This document shows positions 29,010 through 36,711 of a stretch of 53,064 nt of DNA, piece by piece (the stretch's first letter is position 1; every line of letters begins with the position of its first letter). Source of the stretch: AC-52 sp044870295. GTDB taxonomy: Bacteria; Actinomycetota; UBA4738. The notes under the pieces were generated by a model, which saw nothing but the letters and a program-made list of their open reading frames with translations, was not told where the DNA came from and made no database searches. The position numbers were made by a program, and so were the translations under genes. Location: the NCBI GenBank assembly GCA_044870295.1, contig JBIOYQ010000021.1:1-53064 (forward strand). Reading direction: 5' to 3'.

Positions 29010-30307
29010 CTGGTGGGCCGCCCCTCCTTGACCGTGAAGGTCCCTCGGAGCAGCGTGTGGACCACGCGGCCCCGCAGCGTGCGCCCGGTGAACGCCGAGT
29101 TGCGCGCCATGGAGCGGAACGGCTCGGCCCCCACCGTCCACTCGGCAGAGGGGTCGAACACGACGAGGTTCGCCGGACGGCCCGGCGCCACGGGTCCACC
29201 ATGCTCGTCCAGTCCCAGGATCCTGGCCGGGCGCGCGGACAACCGGTCGAGCGCGGTCGGCAGGTCGATCACACCCGGCTCCACCAGCTCTGTCAGGACG
29301 ACCGCCAGCGCCGTCTCCAGCCCGATCGTGCCGGGCGGGGACTGGTCGAACTCCTGCTCCTTTTCCTCGGGGGCGTGCGGAGCGTGGTCCGTGGCCACGG
29401 CGTCGATCGTCCCCTCCCCCAGCGCCCCCCGAAGGGCCTCACGGTCCTCTGCGGATCGCAGGGGCGGGTTGATCCGAAGGTTCGTGTCGTATCCCACCAG
29501 GTCCTGATCGAGCAGCGTCAGGTGGTGCGGGGTCACGTCCGCCGTCACGCGGATCTGTCGCAGCCTCGCCTCGCGCAGCGCGCGGACCGACTCGCCCGCC
29601 GAGACGTGCGTCACGTGCAGGCGGCCACCGGTCAAGCGCGCCAGGGCCAGGTCCCTGGCCACCACCACGGATTCGGCCTCCGCCGGCGTCCCGGTCAGCC
29701 CCAGCAACGCCGAGTAGTACCCCTCGTGCATCTGCCACCCCTCGGACAGGGCGGCGTCCTGGGCATGCTGGGAGATCACGACGTCGAATGCCTTCGCGTA
29801 CTCCATGGCCAGCCGCATCACCCGCGAGGACTGCACGCAGTTGTGGTCGTCGGTGAACAGCCGGACGCCCGCGTCGGCCATCTCCGCGATGTCGGTGAGC
29901 GACTCTCCCTCCAGCCCCTTGGTGATGGCGCCGGCCGGGAACACGTCGCACAGCCCTGCCTTGTCCGCCAGGTTGCGAACCTCCATCACCACCGCGGTGT
30001 TGTCGGCCACCGGGTCCGTGTTCGGCATGGCGCACACTGCGGTGAACCCGCCGGCGGCGGCGGCCCGCGATCCGGTCTCGACCGTCTCCTTGTGTTCGAA
30101 CCCAGGCTCACGCAGGTGGGTGTGCAGGTCGACCAGGCCGGGCGCCAGGATCAACCCGTCGCAGTCGAGGATCTCCGCTCCGGCGGTCCCCAGACCCTGC
30201 CCGACCTCGAGGACCTCCTCGTCCTCGATCACCACGTCGCTGGGGCCGTCGTGGCCCGAAGCCGGGTCGACCAGCCTGGCGCCCTTGAAGAGGATGCGGC
30301 TAGGCAT
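29006..30307 (-). CDS. pyrC: Dihydroorotase (type I)
   Basis: 433 aa amidohydrolase, third step of UMP synthesis. Metal site HxH in LVDLHTHLREPGFEHKE, further ligands in VISQHAQD and HVTHVSAGES, and catalytic Asp in VATDHAPHAPEEK. The substrate-binding motif CAMPNTDPVADN is present. It overlaps pyrB by 8 nt. Confidence 0.96.
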   Translation of the reverse strand: MPSRILFKGARLVDPASGHDGPSDVVIEDEEVLEVGQGLGTAGAEILDCDGLILAPGLVDLHTHLREPGFEHKETVETGSRAAAAGGFTAVCAMPNTDPVADNTAVVMEVRNLADKAGLCDVFPAGAITKGLEGESLTDIAEMADAGVRLFTDDHNCVQSSRVMRLAMEYAKAFDVVISQHAQDAALSEGWQMHEGYYSALLGLTGTPAEAESVVVARDLALARLTGGRLHVTHVSAGESVRALREARLRQIRVTADVTPHHLTLLDQDLVGYDTNLRINPPLRSAEDREALRGALGEGTIDAVATDHAPHAPEEKEQEFDQSPPGTIGLETALAVVLTELVEPGVIDLPTALDRLSARPARILGLDEHGGPVAPGRPANLVVFDPSAEWTVGAEPFRSMARNSAFTGRTLRGRVVHTLLRGTFTVKEGRPTR

Positions 30308-31235
30308 CTGGTGCCGCCCCCTTCGATTCTCCGCCGAGCATCAGGTACAGCAAGGACATGCGCACGGCGATCCCGTTGGTGACCTGGTCCGTGATGATGG
30401 CTCGCGGGAGATCGGCGACGTCTGAAGCGATCTCCACGCCTCGGTTCATCGGGCCGGGGTGCATGACCACCGCCGTCTCGGGCAGCGCTTCGACCCTGGA
30501 CTGCGTCAGCCCGAACAGGCGCGAGTATTCCCTGACGCTGGGGAAGAACTGCTGGCGCTGACGTTCGCGCTGGACTCGCAGCATGTAGCAGACCTCGGCC
30601 TTGGGCAGGACGCCGTCCAGGTCGTGGGACACCTCGGCGCCCCATGCCGGCGCCTCGGGCGGGATCAGCGTGGGCGGCCCGACCAGGGTGACCTGCGACC
30701 CCATCTTCGACAGGGCGAAGGTCAGCGATCTGGCCACTCGGGAATGCCGGACGTCGCCCACGATGGCCACGCGGAGCCCTTCGAAGTTGGGGAAGTGCTC
30801 GCGGATGGTGAACAGGTCGAGCAGGGCCTGCGTGGGGTGCTCGTGCGTCCCGTCTCCGGCGTTGAGGACGCTGGCCGACACCCATCTGGTGAGCGTTTGC
30901 GGCGCGCCGGAGGACGAATGCCGGATCACGATGGCATCGGCCCCCATCGCCTGCAGGGTAAGCGCCGTGTCCTTGAGGCTCTCCCCCTTCGAGACGGACG
31001 ATCCCGACGTCGAGAAGTTGATGACGTCCGCGGACAGCCGCTTGGCGGCGATCTCGAAGGAGATCCTGGTCCGCGTGGAGTTCTCGTAGAACAGGTTGAC
31101 CACGGTGCGGCCGCGCAGGGCCGGCACCTTCTTGATCACGCGCGTCCCGACCTCGCGGAAGCTCTCCGCGGTGTCGAGCACTCGGACGATGTCCTCGCTG
31201 GAGAGCTGGTTGATCGAGAGCAGGTGCTTGATCAC
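30300..31235 (-). CDS. pyrB: Aspartate carbamoyltransferase catalytic subunit
   Basis: 311 aa. Carbamoyl phosphate loop FYENSTRTRISFEIA, GDGTHEHPTQALLDLFTI, and the end motif MHPGPMNRGVEI are intact. No regulatory pyrI follows, so nucleotide control probably acts through PyrR. The ATG overlaps the pyrR stop by 4 nt. Confidence 0.97.
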   Translation of the reverse strand: MIKHLLSINQLSSEDIVRVLDTAESFREVGTRVIKKVPALRGRTVVNLFYENSTRTRISFEIAAKRLSADVINFSTSGSSVSKGESLKDTALTLQAMGADAIVIRHSSSGAPQTLTRWVSASVLNAGDGTHEHPTQALLDLFTIREHFPNFEGLRVAIVGDVRHSRVARSLTFALSKMGSQVTLVGPPTLIPPEAPAWGAEVSHDLDGVLPKAEVCYMLRVQRERQRQQFFPSVREYSRLFGLTQSRVEALPETAVVMHPGPMNRGVEIASDVADLPRAIITDQVTNGIAVRMSLLYLMLGGESKGAAPDA

Positions 31236-31792
31236 GCCGGTTCACGCTCCTTCTCCCCCACGGCCACGGCGTCCTCGCCGTCGGTCTCGGCCAGGTGCAC
31301 GCGCACGTCCTCGTCCCGCCGGGTGGGGGCGTTCTTGCCGACGTAGTCGGCCCTGATGGGAAGCTCGCGGTGGCCCCGGTCCACCAGAACCGCGAGTTGG
31401 ATCGCCTCGGGGCGGCCGAAGTCGACTAGGGCGTCCATGGCCGCCCGGATCGTGCGGCCCGTGAAGAGGACATCGTCGACCAGGACGACCGTGCTTCCGG
31501 TGATGTCGAAGGAGATGCGCGTCTCATGGACCTCGGGAGCCTCCGCCCGCATCCCGATGTCGTCGCGGTAGAAGGTGATGTCGAGGACCCCGACCGGGAC
31601 CGCGACCCCCTCGATCCGCTCGATCTCCGCGGCCAGCCTCCGGGCCAGGTCGTCGCCGCGAGCGGCGATCCCGATCAGGACCAGCCGCCCGGCCCCCTTG
31701 TTCCGCTCCAGGATCTCGTGGGCGATCCGGGTGATGGCCCGTCGGATCTCGGCCTCGTCGAGCAGCCGCCCCCGCTCCACGAACACGCTCAT
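31232..31792 (-). CDS. pyrR: Pyrimidine operon regulator PyrR / uracil phosphoribosyltransferase
   Basis: 186 aa RNA-binding attenuation protein of PRTase fold. Motifs: RRAITRIAHEILERNKG, GIAARGDDLARRLA, DITFYRDDIGM and the PRPP loop VVLVDDVLFTGRTIRAA. It binds UMP and then a leader hairpin to favour termination; such a hairpin and a terminator precede this gene. The ATG at 31790-31792 was chosen because upstream frame sequence is the attenuator itself. First gene of the nine-gene pyr operon. Confidence 0.96.
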   Translation of the reverse strand: MSVFVERGRLLDEAEIRRAITRIAHEILERNKGAGRLVLIGIAARGDDLARRLAAEIERIEGVAVPVGVLDITFYRDDIGMRAEAPEVHETRISFDITGSTVVLVDDVLFTGRTIRAAMDALVDFGRPEAIQLAVLVDRGHRELPIRADYVGKNAPTRRDEDVRVHLAETDGEDAVAVGEKEREPA

Positions 31793-31808
31793 CGGGGCGA
31801 GCCGGGAC

Positions 31809-31840
31809 AAAGAAAAGCGCCCCGCGGGTGCCGCGGAGCG
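31809..31840 (-). terminator. Attenuator terminator of the pyr operon
   Basis: Minus strand GCTCCGCGG-CAC-CCGCGGGGC hairpin followed by TTTTCTTT, about 20 nt upstream of pyrR and downstream of the putative PyrR-binding hairpin. A classical Rho-independent terminator in an mRNA leader. Confidence 0.8.
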
Positions 31841-31865
31841 TCTGCGAGTGTCACGTCTTCTCGTC

Positions 31866-31892
31866 TCCCTTCCCGGCCTCACGGGACCGGAC
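31866..31892 (-). promoter_or_regulatory. Putative PyrR-binding RNA hairpin
   Basis: Minus strand TCCGGTCCCGTGAGGCCGGG followed by AAGGGA. A GTGAGG loop closed by CCCG/CGGG with outer TCC/GGA pairing resembles the PyrR anti-antiterminator consensus (UCCNGNGAGG). Confidence 0.65.
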
Positions 31893-31915
31893 TTAAAGGG
31901 GAAGCTGTCCTGGAA

Positions 31916-31943
31916 AGGATAGCGACATCGAGCGAACTGTCAA
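31916..31943 (-). promoter_or_regulatory. Promoter of the pyr operon
   Basis: Minus strand TTGACA (31938-31943), 16-nt spacer, TATCCT (31916-31921). Gives a leader of about 115 nt containing the PyrR hairpin and attenuator. The -35 overlaps the end of the small membrane-protein frame upstream. Confidence 0.75.
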
Positions 31944-32152
31944 CGCGCCAGTCTGCGCGCTGTGTCCTCGTCCGATGCCGCTGCTTGCCTGCGCCGGGTT
32001 GCCCAGAGGATCAGGACCAGGCTCACCACGAGGATGGCGACGATCCCCAGGACCCATAGCACAGGAACCCACAGAGGCGTGGTGACCACGTCATGGCATG
32101 GGGCGTTCGGGTGCTTGGGGTCGAACGCGCATGCCGCGAGGATTGACCACAT
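31940..32152 (-). CDS. Small single-span membrane protein, hypothetical
   Basis: 70 aa if started at the ATG of 32150-32152. A Cys-containing N-terminal segment is followed by one strong transmembrane stretch (VPVLWVLGIVAILVVSLVLILW) partly quoted here as VLGIVAILVVSLVLILW, a TRRRQ stop-transfer cluster and a charged tail. No Shine-Dalgarno sequence is seen, and a seven-residue-longer start at 32173 would overlap the divergent ADP-ribosylglycohydrolase gene. Plausible composition makes it worth listing, but it could be spurious. Confidence 0.4.
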   Translation of the reverse strand: MWSILAACAFDPKHPNAPCHDVVTTPLWVPVLWVLGIVAILVVSLVLILWATRRRQAAASDEDTARRLAR

Positions 32153-32161
32153 CGAGGGACC

Positions 32162-32167
32162 TATTCT
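32162..32167 (+). promoter_or_regulatory. -10 element of the ADP-ribosylglycohydrolase gene
   Basis: TATTCT on the plus strand, 7 nt before the GTG at 32175, so transcription could begin at the start codon. A TTGACC at 32143-32148 is only 13 nt away, too close for a normal -35. Confidence 0.5.
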
Positions 32168-32174
32168 GCACATC

Positions 32175-33122
32175 GTGGACCGGACTCAAGCAATGATCGG
32201 GGACCGGGCGGTCGGATGCGTTCTCGGGCTGGCGCTGGGCGACGCGCTTGGAGCTCCGTTGGAAGGCCTGCGCGCCAATGGGATTCCGCATCCCGTTCCG
32301 ATCTTCGAGTTGCCGTGGGGATCGTTCCCCCCGGGCACGACCACGGACGACACGGCCCTGGCGCGCAACCTGATCAGAAGCCTGGTCGCGAAGCGCGGCT
32401 TCGACCCCGACGACCTGATCGCTCGACATCTGGAGTGGTACGCCAACGACCGGCGAGGGATCGGATCGACGACGCGACGGGTCCTTCAACGGCTTTTCGA
32501 GGGCGGGAGGGTCGAAGAGGTCTCGAAGTCGGTGTGGGAAGAGCGCGGGCCGGAGGTGTCCGCCGGGAACGGTTCCGTCATGTACTGCGCGCCGCTCGGG
32601 GCGGCGTATGCGAACGTCCCGAGCGAGCTCCCAGAGCTGGCGCCGCGGCTGTCAGCGTTGACGCATTACGACCCTCGTTGTCGAACCGCGGTACTGGCGG
32701 TGACGCTCGCCGTGGCTGCGCTGGTTCGCGGGGAGCCGGCGGACGCGGCGGTCGGCGCAGCGCTCCAGACGGTGATCGACCGCGAGGGAGGCGAGGAGCT
32801 GGAGTTCCTGGTCGGCGCCGTCGGCCAGTCGCGGCCGATCGACGGCCCCGACATGGGCTTCTGCCTCTTCACCGCGGCCGCGGGACTGCAGGCGGTCACC
32901 CGGCACACCGACTTCGACGTCGGGGTGCTCGCGGTCATGGAGCTGGGCGGCGATACCGACACCAACGGGGCGGTGGCCGGCGCGCTCCTCGGAGCGGCCA
33001 TCGGCCGGGAACGGCTGCCTTGGTTGGATCGCCTTCAGGAACGCTATGCCATCGAAGCCGAGGCCGTCTCGCTGGCGGGATTGGCTGTGGCCGGGCCCGC
33101 GGAATCGTCACATCCGAGCTAG
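32175..33122 (+). CDS. ADP-ribosylglycohydrolase family protein
   Basis: 315 aa, DraG/ARH fold that removes ADP-ribose from proteins or small molecules with two Mg2+ ions. The metal motifs are GTTTDDTALA near residue 57 and GGDTDTNGAVAGALLGAAIG near residue 257; the opening is DRAVGCVLGLALGDALGAPLEG. The substrate is unknown, and no ADP-ribosyltransferase gene is nearby. The GTG at 32175 is chosen because a TATTCT lies 7 nt upstream; the ATG at 32193 is the alternative, and neither has a Shine-Dalgarno sequence. It is followed by tatA on the same strand. Confidence 0.88.
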   Translation: MDRTQAMIGDRAVGCVLGLALGDALGAPLEGLRANGIPHPVPIFELPWGSFPPGTTTDDTALARNLIRSLVAKRGFDPDDLIARHLEWYANDRRGIGSTTRRVLQRLFEGGRVEEVSKSVWEERGPEVSAGNGSVMYCAPLGAAYANVPSELPELAPRLSALTHYDPRCRTAVLAVTLAVAALVRGEPADAAVGAALQTVIDREGGEELEFLVGAVGQSRPIDGPDMGFCLFTAAAGLQAVTRHTDFDVGVLAVMELGGDTDTNGAVAGALLGAAIGRERLPWLDRLQERYAIEAEAVSLAGLAVAGPAESSHPS

Positions 33123-33175
33123 GCAGATCGCCGGGGATAGGCCTACACTGGCAGCACGACCCAGGAGGCGAGCAC

Positions 33176-33376
33176 ATGGCAGGTCTTGGTCTCCCCGAAC
33201 TGCTGTTGATCCTCGGCATCGTCCTGTTGCTGTTCGGCTCGAGGAAGCTCCCCGAGCTGGCCAAGTCACTCGGCAAGGCCCAGCGCGAGTTCAAGAAGGG
33301 CATCCGCGAGCAGGACGAGGAGCCGGCGGCTCCGGCGACTCCCGCTTCCACCGCGGACAAGCCCGCCGAGAGCTAA
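33176..33376 (+). CDS. tatA: Sec-independent protein translocase subunit TatA
   Basis: 66 aa. N-terminal membrane helix GLPELLLILGIVLLLFG with the conserved FG hinge, then the amphipathic helix SRKLPELAKSLGKAQREFKKGI, and a disordered Ala/Pro/Glu tail. It forms the protein-conducting oligomer of the Tat pathway. ATG preceded by AGGAGG; a TACACT at 33144-33149 may be its -10. tatB/tatC are not in the window. Its stop overlaps the convergent nusB stop by 4 nt. Confidence 0.95.
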   Translation: MAGLGLPELLLILGIVLLLFGSRKLPELAKSLGKAQREFKKGIREQDEEPAAPATPASTADKPAES

Positions 33377-33822
33377 GGACCCTCTCCCTCCGCCGGCCCA
33401 CTCACGGCCCGGCGGGCGATCGTCCCGAGCACCCCGTTCACGAACCTGCCCGAGTCCTCCGTGGACAGCTCGTTCGCCAGGTGCACCGCCTCGCTGATGG
33501 CCACCGCCGTCGGCACGCCCGCGTGAAGCTCCTGGCACGCCACCCGAAGGATGGTCCGGTCGATGACCGGCATGCGGTGCACCGCCCAACCCTCTGAGCT
33601 CGATCCGATCAGCCCGTCGATCTCCCCGAGACGCTCCGCCACCCCCGAGACCAGCTCGACCGTGTAGTCCGGGACGGCTCGGCCGGCGGCGCGCCACTCC
33701 TCGAGCACGGACAGGGGCTCGCGGCCCATGAGATCGGCCTGATACAGGAGATCGACGGCCTGTCGCCGGGCGGTTCTCCGGCGACGATGCCCCGTGCTAC
33801 TTCTCCCGGGTGATGTACTCAC
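33373..33822 (-). CDS. nusB: Transcription antitermination factor NusB
   Basis: 149 aa all-helical RNA-binding protein used in rRNA antitermination. Motifs: RRTARRQAVDLLYQADL at the N-terminus, VIDRTILRVACQEL, and the C-terminal AISEAVHLANELSTEDSGRFVNGVLG. The only usable start is GTG at 33820-33822, which lies inside efp (26-nt overlap), so translation is probably coupled to efp. Confidence 0.95.
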   Translation of the reverse strand: MSTSPGRSSTGHRRRRTARRQAVDLLYQADLMGREPLSVLEEWRAAGRAVPDYTVELVSGVAERLGEIDGLIGSSSEGWAVHRMPVIDRTILRVACQELHAGVPTAVAISEAVHLANELSTEDSGRFVNGVLGTIARRAVSGPAEGEGP

Positions 33823-34360
33823 CGGTCCGGGTGTCGACCTTGATCGCGTCGCCCTCTTCCACGAACAGCGGCACGTTGACCACCAGACCGGTCTCCAGCG
33901 TCGCCGGTTTCAGGGCGCCGCTGACCCGATCTCCCCGGACGCCGGGATCGGTCTTCGCCACGCGCAGGACGACGGAGGCCGTCAGGTCCACGCCGATGGC
34001 GTTCCCCTGGTGCATGGCCACCACCGCGGTGGCCCCCTCTGTCAGGTACCCGGCCAGGTCGCCCACCACGGTCTCGGGCACGTGGTGCTGGTCGTAGGTC
34101 TCGGTGTCCATGAAGACGAGGTCCTGACCGTCGCGATAGAGGAACTGCATGTCCTTGCGCTCCACGATGGCCAGGCCCACGTCCACACCGGCGTTGAACG
34201 TCCGGTCCACCACGCCCCCCGTCTTCAGGTTGCGGAGCTTCGTCCTGACGAACGCCCCGCCCTTCCCGGGCTTGACGTGCTGGAACTCGATGATCTGGAA
34301 GAGCGTTCCGTCCAGGTCCAGGGTCATCCCGCGCTTCAAGTCGTTGGTGTTGACGCTCAC
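33797..34360 (-). CDS. efp: Translation elongation factor P
   Basis: 187 aa, three-domain tRNA mimic that relieves stalling at polyproline. The loop HVKPGKGGAFVRTKL carries the Lys at the position modified in E. coli; the modification enzymes are not in view. Domain II/III motifs LVFMDTETYDQHHVPE and TGLVVNVPLFVEEGDAIKVDTRTGEY are present. It follows pepQ by 13 nt; efp-nusB is a common actinobacterial pair. Confidence 0.97.
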   Translation of the reverse strand: MSVNTNDLKRGMTLDLDGTLFQIIEFQHVKPGKGGAFVRTKLRNLKTGGVVDRTFNAGVDVGLAIVERKDMQFLYRDGQDLVFMDTETYDQHHVPETVVGDLAGYLTEGATAVVAMHQGNAIGVDLTASVVLRVAKTDPGVRGDRVSGALKPATLETGLVVNVPLFVEEGDAIKVDTRTGEYITREK

Positions 34361-34373
34361 AGCAACTCCCCGG

Positions 34374-35441
34374 TCACAGGACGATCAGCTCCTTCGGGGT
34401 CCGGGGCAGCACACGACCGCCGTCGGCCGTGACCTCGACCATGTCCTCGATCCGGACTCCGCCTTCCCCCTCCACATACACGCCCGGCTCGACGGTGACG
34501 ACGGTGCCGGCCGGCAACACGTCGGCGCTGCCCTGCCGGAGCCATGGCTGCTCGTGGATCTCCAGGCCGACCCCATGTCCAACGGAGTGGCGGTACTGCT
34601 CGCCGTACCCGGCCTCGCGGATGGGGTCTCGGGTGGCCCGGTCGACCTCGCCGCACGTCGCCCCGGCCCGTACGGCATGGACGCCGGCCTGCTGCGCCTC
34701 ACGGACCAACTCGTAGACCTCCCGCAGCCGGCCCGAGGGCTCGCCGAAGGCCAGCGTCCGGGTCATGTCGGAGTGGTACCCATGGACCACGCACCCGAAG
34801 TCCACCTTGACCAGGTCTCCGGTCGACAAGGCTCGGTCGGTCGGATGGTGATGGGGCTCGGCGCTGTTCTCGCCGAACGCGACGATCGTGTCGAACGCCA
34901 CCGCGTCGGCGCCGAGCGCCCGCAACGAGACGTCGAGATCGAGGGCCACCTGGCGCTCGGTCACGCCCTCGATCAGCTTGCCCACCAGCACCTCGAACGC
35001 CTGGTCGGCGATGGCCTGCGCCGCGGCCAGCGCGGCGCGCTCCTCCGGATCCTTCTCGCGACGCAGCCGTTCGACCTCCTCGGTGGTCGGGATCAGCTCG
35101 ACGCCCGTCTCGGTCAGCTGGCGATACGTGTGGTAGGTGACACCGGCCGACTCGAAGGCGACCCGGGACGCGCCCAGCTCCGAGCACGCCTCGGCGAACC
35201 GCGGAGCGAACTCGCCCGTGTAGGCGCTCCGTCGCAGATCGGGGACCTCGTGACGCGACTGCTCGACATACCGGCCGTCGGTGAGGAAGGTGCCGCCGGC
35301 GGCGGTGAGAAGGAGCTGCCCGTTCGAACCGGTGAATCCACTGAGGTAGCGGACGTTGGGGAGCCTGGTCACCAGGAGCGCCTCGGCGCCCAGCTCGGTG
35401 AGACGGGAGGTCAAGCGATCGCGTCGCGCGGCATGGTCCAC
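34374..35441 (-). CDS. pepQ: M24B family Xaa-Pro peptidase
   Basis: 355 aa. A creatinase-like N-domain (LLVTRLPNVRYLSGFTGSNG) is followed by the pita-bread fold with the dinuclear metal ligands Asp (DFGCVVHGYHSDMTRT), His (HSVGHGVGLEIHE), Glu (VEPGVY) and Glu (RIEDMVEV). Likely a cytosolic Xaa-Pro aminopeptidase or dipeptidase. The frame allows a TTG at 35460-35462, but that lies in the T-tract of the preceding terminator. GTG at 35439-35441 has a TATCAT 8 nt upstream and gives the normal family N-terminus, so I prefer it and a leaderless mRNA. Leads pepQ-efp-nusB. Confidence 0.93.
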   Translation of the reverse strand: MDHAARRDRLTSRLTELGAEALLVTRLPNVRYLSGFTGSNGQLLLTAAGGTFLTDGRYVEQSRHEVPDLRRSAYTGEFAPRFAEACSELGASRVAFESAGVTYHTYRQLTETGVELIPTTEEVERLRREKDPEERAALAAAQAIADQAFEVLVGKLIEGVTERQVALDLDVSLRALGADAVAFDTIVAFGENSAEPHHHPTDRALSTGDLVKVDFGCVVHGYHSDMTRTLAFGEPSGRLREVYELVREAQQAGVHAVRAGATCGEVDRATRDPIREAGYGEQYRHSVGHGVGLEIHEQPWLRQGSADVLPAGTVVTVEPGVYVEGEGGVRIEDMVEVTADGGRVLPRTPKELIVL

Positions 35442-35449
35442 GGACGGGG

Positions 35450-35455
35450 ATGATA
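35450..35455 (-). promoter_or_regulatory. -10 element for pepQ-efp-nusB
   Basis: TATCAT on the minus strand, 8 nt before the preferred pepQ GTG and just after the terminator of the upstream pilus operon. Confidence 0.5.
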
Positions 35456-35460
35456 CGGCC

Positions 35461-35495
35461 AAAAGAACGGGGCGGCCCCGAATCGGGGCCGCCCC
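35461..35495 (-). terminator. Rho-independent terminator of the pilM-N-O-P operon
   Basis: Minus strand 12-bp perfect stem GGGGCGGCCCCG / CGGGGCCGCCCC with a 3-nt loop, followed by GTTCTTTT. Lies about 60 nt after the last pilus gene. Confidence 0.85.
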
Positions 35496-35556
35496 ACCGG
35501 CGGCCGCTCCCCCCGTCGCGGACGCCGGAACCTACGCTGCCGGTACTAGATGGCCG

Positions 35557-36087
35557 CTACTTGTTCGCGGTTTCACACAGAGTGAAGGATTCACTCTGGA
35601 AAGAGAAATCCGCGCAGGAGCCGCTGATCGAGTTCAAGGTGAAGTCGCCGGCGAAGCTATCGCCTGGTGAGACCGTGTAGACGGTCCCGTCGACCTCCAC
35701 CTGCGCTTGATCCGTTCCGTTGTCGGTGAAGATGTCGATCAGCACGATGGTCTGCCCGTTGAAGGTGGAGCTGGACCCTCCGCTCGGTCCCGAGGACGGC
35801 GTGCCCGCGGGCGCGACGGTGGATCCGGTGCTGGTGACGGGAGCCGGGGTCGTCGGGTTGCAGCAGAACGGGTCACGGCCGGAGAAGACCAGCACCCTCT
35901 TGTGCTTGCCCGTCGGGCTGGGAGAGGGTGCCGGGGCCGGCAGGACGCCGCTCTGGTCCAGGGAGGTCTGGGGGCTGGCCACCGGAGACGAGCCCTTGCG
36001 GACGAACAGGAAGAACGCCGCGACAGCCAGGACCGCTACGGCACCCAGGATGATCCAGGCGCGTCGGTCGCGAGATGACATGGGCAT
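35557..36087 (-). CDS. PilP-like type IV pilus inner-membrane protein
   Basis: 176 aa. A short basic N-terminus and one transmembrane helix (IILGAVAVLAVAAFFLFV) precede a Ser/Pro/Thr-rich linker, an SGRDPF motif typical of PilP/GspC-like proteins, and a small C-terminal beta domain (IVLIDIFTDNGTDQAQVEV, VYTVSPGD). Cys residues could form a disulphide outside the cell. The position right after pilO supports a PilP role, but sequence similarity is limited. The ATG has GGAGG 8 nt upstream and begins 3 nt after pilO. Confidence 0.7.
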   Translation of the reverse strand: MPMSSRDRRAWIILGAVAVLAVAAFFLFVRKGSSPVASPQTSLDQSGVLPAPAPSPSPTGKHKRVLVFSGRDPFCCNPTTPAPVTSTGSTVAPAGTPSSGPSGGSSSTFNGQTIVLIDIFTDNGTDQAQVEVDGTVYTVSPGDSFAGDFTLNSISGSCADFSFQSESFTLCETANK

Positions 36088-36090
36088 CGA

Positions 36091-36711
36091 CTAGGCCTCC
36101 GTGGGTGACGGCGCCGGCGTCGGCACGACGGCCGGTGCTTGCTCTTCAGCGCCACCCGGGATGGAGCCCGGGCCCGCGCTGGGATCGGTGGTGAAGAAGT
36201 TCGCCGTGATCGACATCTGGAGCTGCGGCGGCGAGATGGTCTGGTCCAGGGGCGTGACCGTCACGTCCATGACCTTCGACACCCTCGCCAGGTTCTCCAG
36301 CAGGTACAGGTAGTGGTCCAGGGCGAAGAAGGATCCCTTGATGGTGATCTGGATCGGGATCACGCTGATCTGGCCGGAGGCCGTCGGGGCGGCCGGAGCG
36401 AGGGACGCGAAGTCCACGGCCGACTTGTCCGCGGTGCTGTTGAGCGAGCGGATCAGCCCGGGCAGGTCGGCCTCTGGCGGGATCTGGGTCTGCAGCTTGG
36501 CCAGCCGCTTCCGATCCTTCGGGGCGTCCTTCGCCGCTGCCTGGAGCTGACTGAGCTGGAGCTGCAGTTCGTCCTGCTTCGCCACGGCCGCGTCGACGTC
36601 CTTCTGCTTGGAGCGGACCTGCGAGGCCTTCGGCGTGATGAGGCCGACCAGCATGGCCAGGGCCACCGCGACGCCGACCAGGGCCGCTATCAGGGCGGGC
36701 TTCTTGTTCAT
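36091..36711 (-). CDS. pilO: Type IV pilus alignment protein PilO
   Basis: 206 aa. One N-terminal membrane helix (ALIAALVGVAVALAMLVGL), a coiled coil (QKDVDAAVAKQDELQLQLSQ), then a ferredoxin-like extracytoplasmic domain with GSFFALDHYLYLLENL, the characteristic PilO stretch. It forms heterodimers with PilN to connect the cytoplasmic PilM to the pilus. Pro-rich C-terminal tail. The ATG at 36709-36711 overlaps pilN by 4 nt. Confidence 0.88.
   Translation of the reverse strand: MNKKPALIAALVGVAVALAMLVGLITPKASQVRSKQKDVDAAVAKQDELQLQLSQLQAAAKDAPKDRKRLAKLQTQIPPEADLPGLIRSLNSTADKSAVDFASLAPAAPTASGQISVIPIQITIKGSFFALDHYLYLLENLARVSKVMDVTVTPLDQTISPPQLQMSITANFFTTDPSAGPGSIPGGAEEQAPAVVPTPAPSPTEA

Noticed and set aside
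27856..29202. Long N-terminal extension of carB
   Set aside because: It is another frame of carA with Arg/Gly/Pro-rich composition; CarB homology starts at the ATG of 27855.
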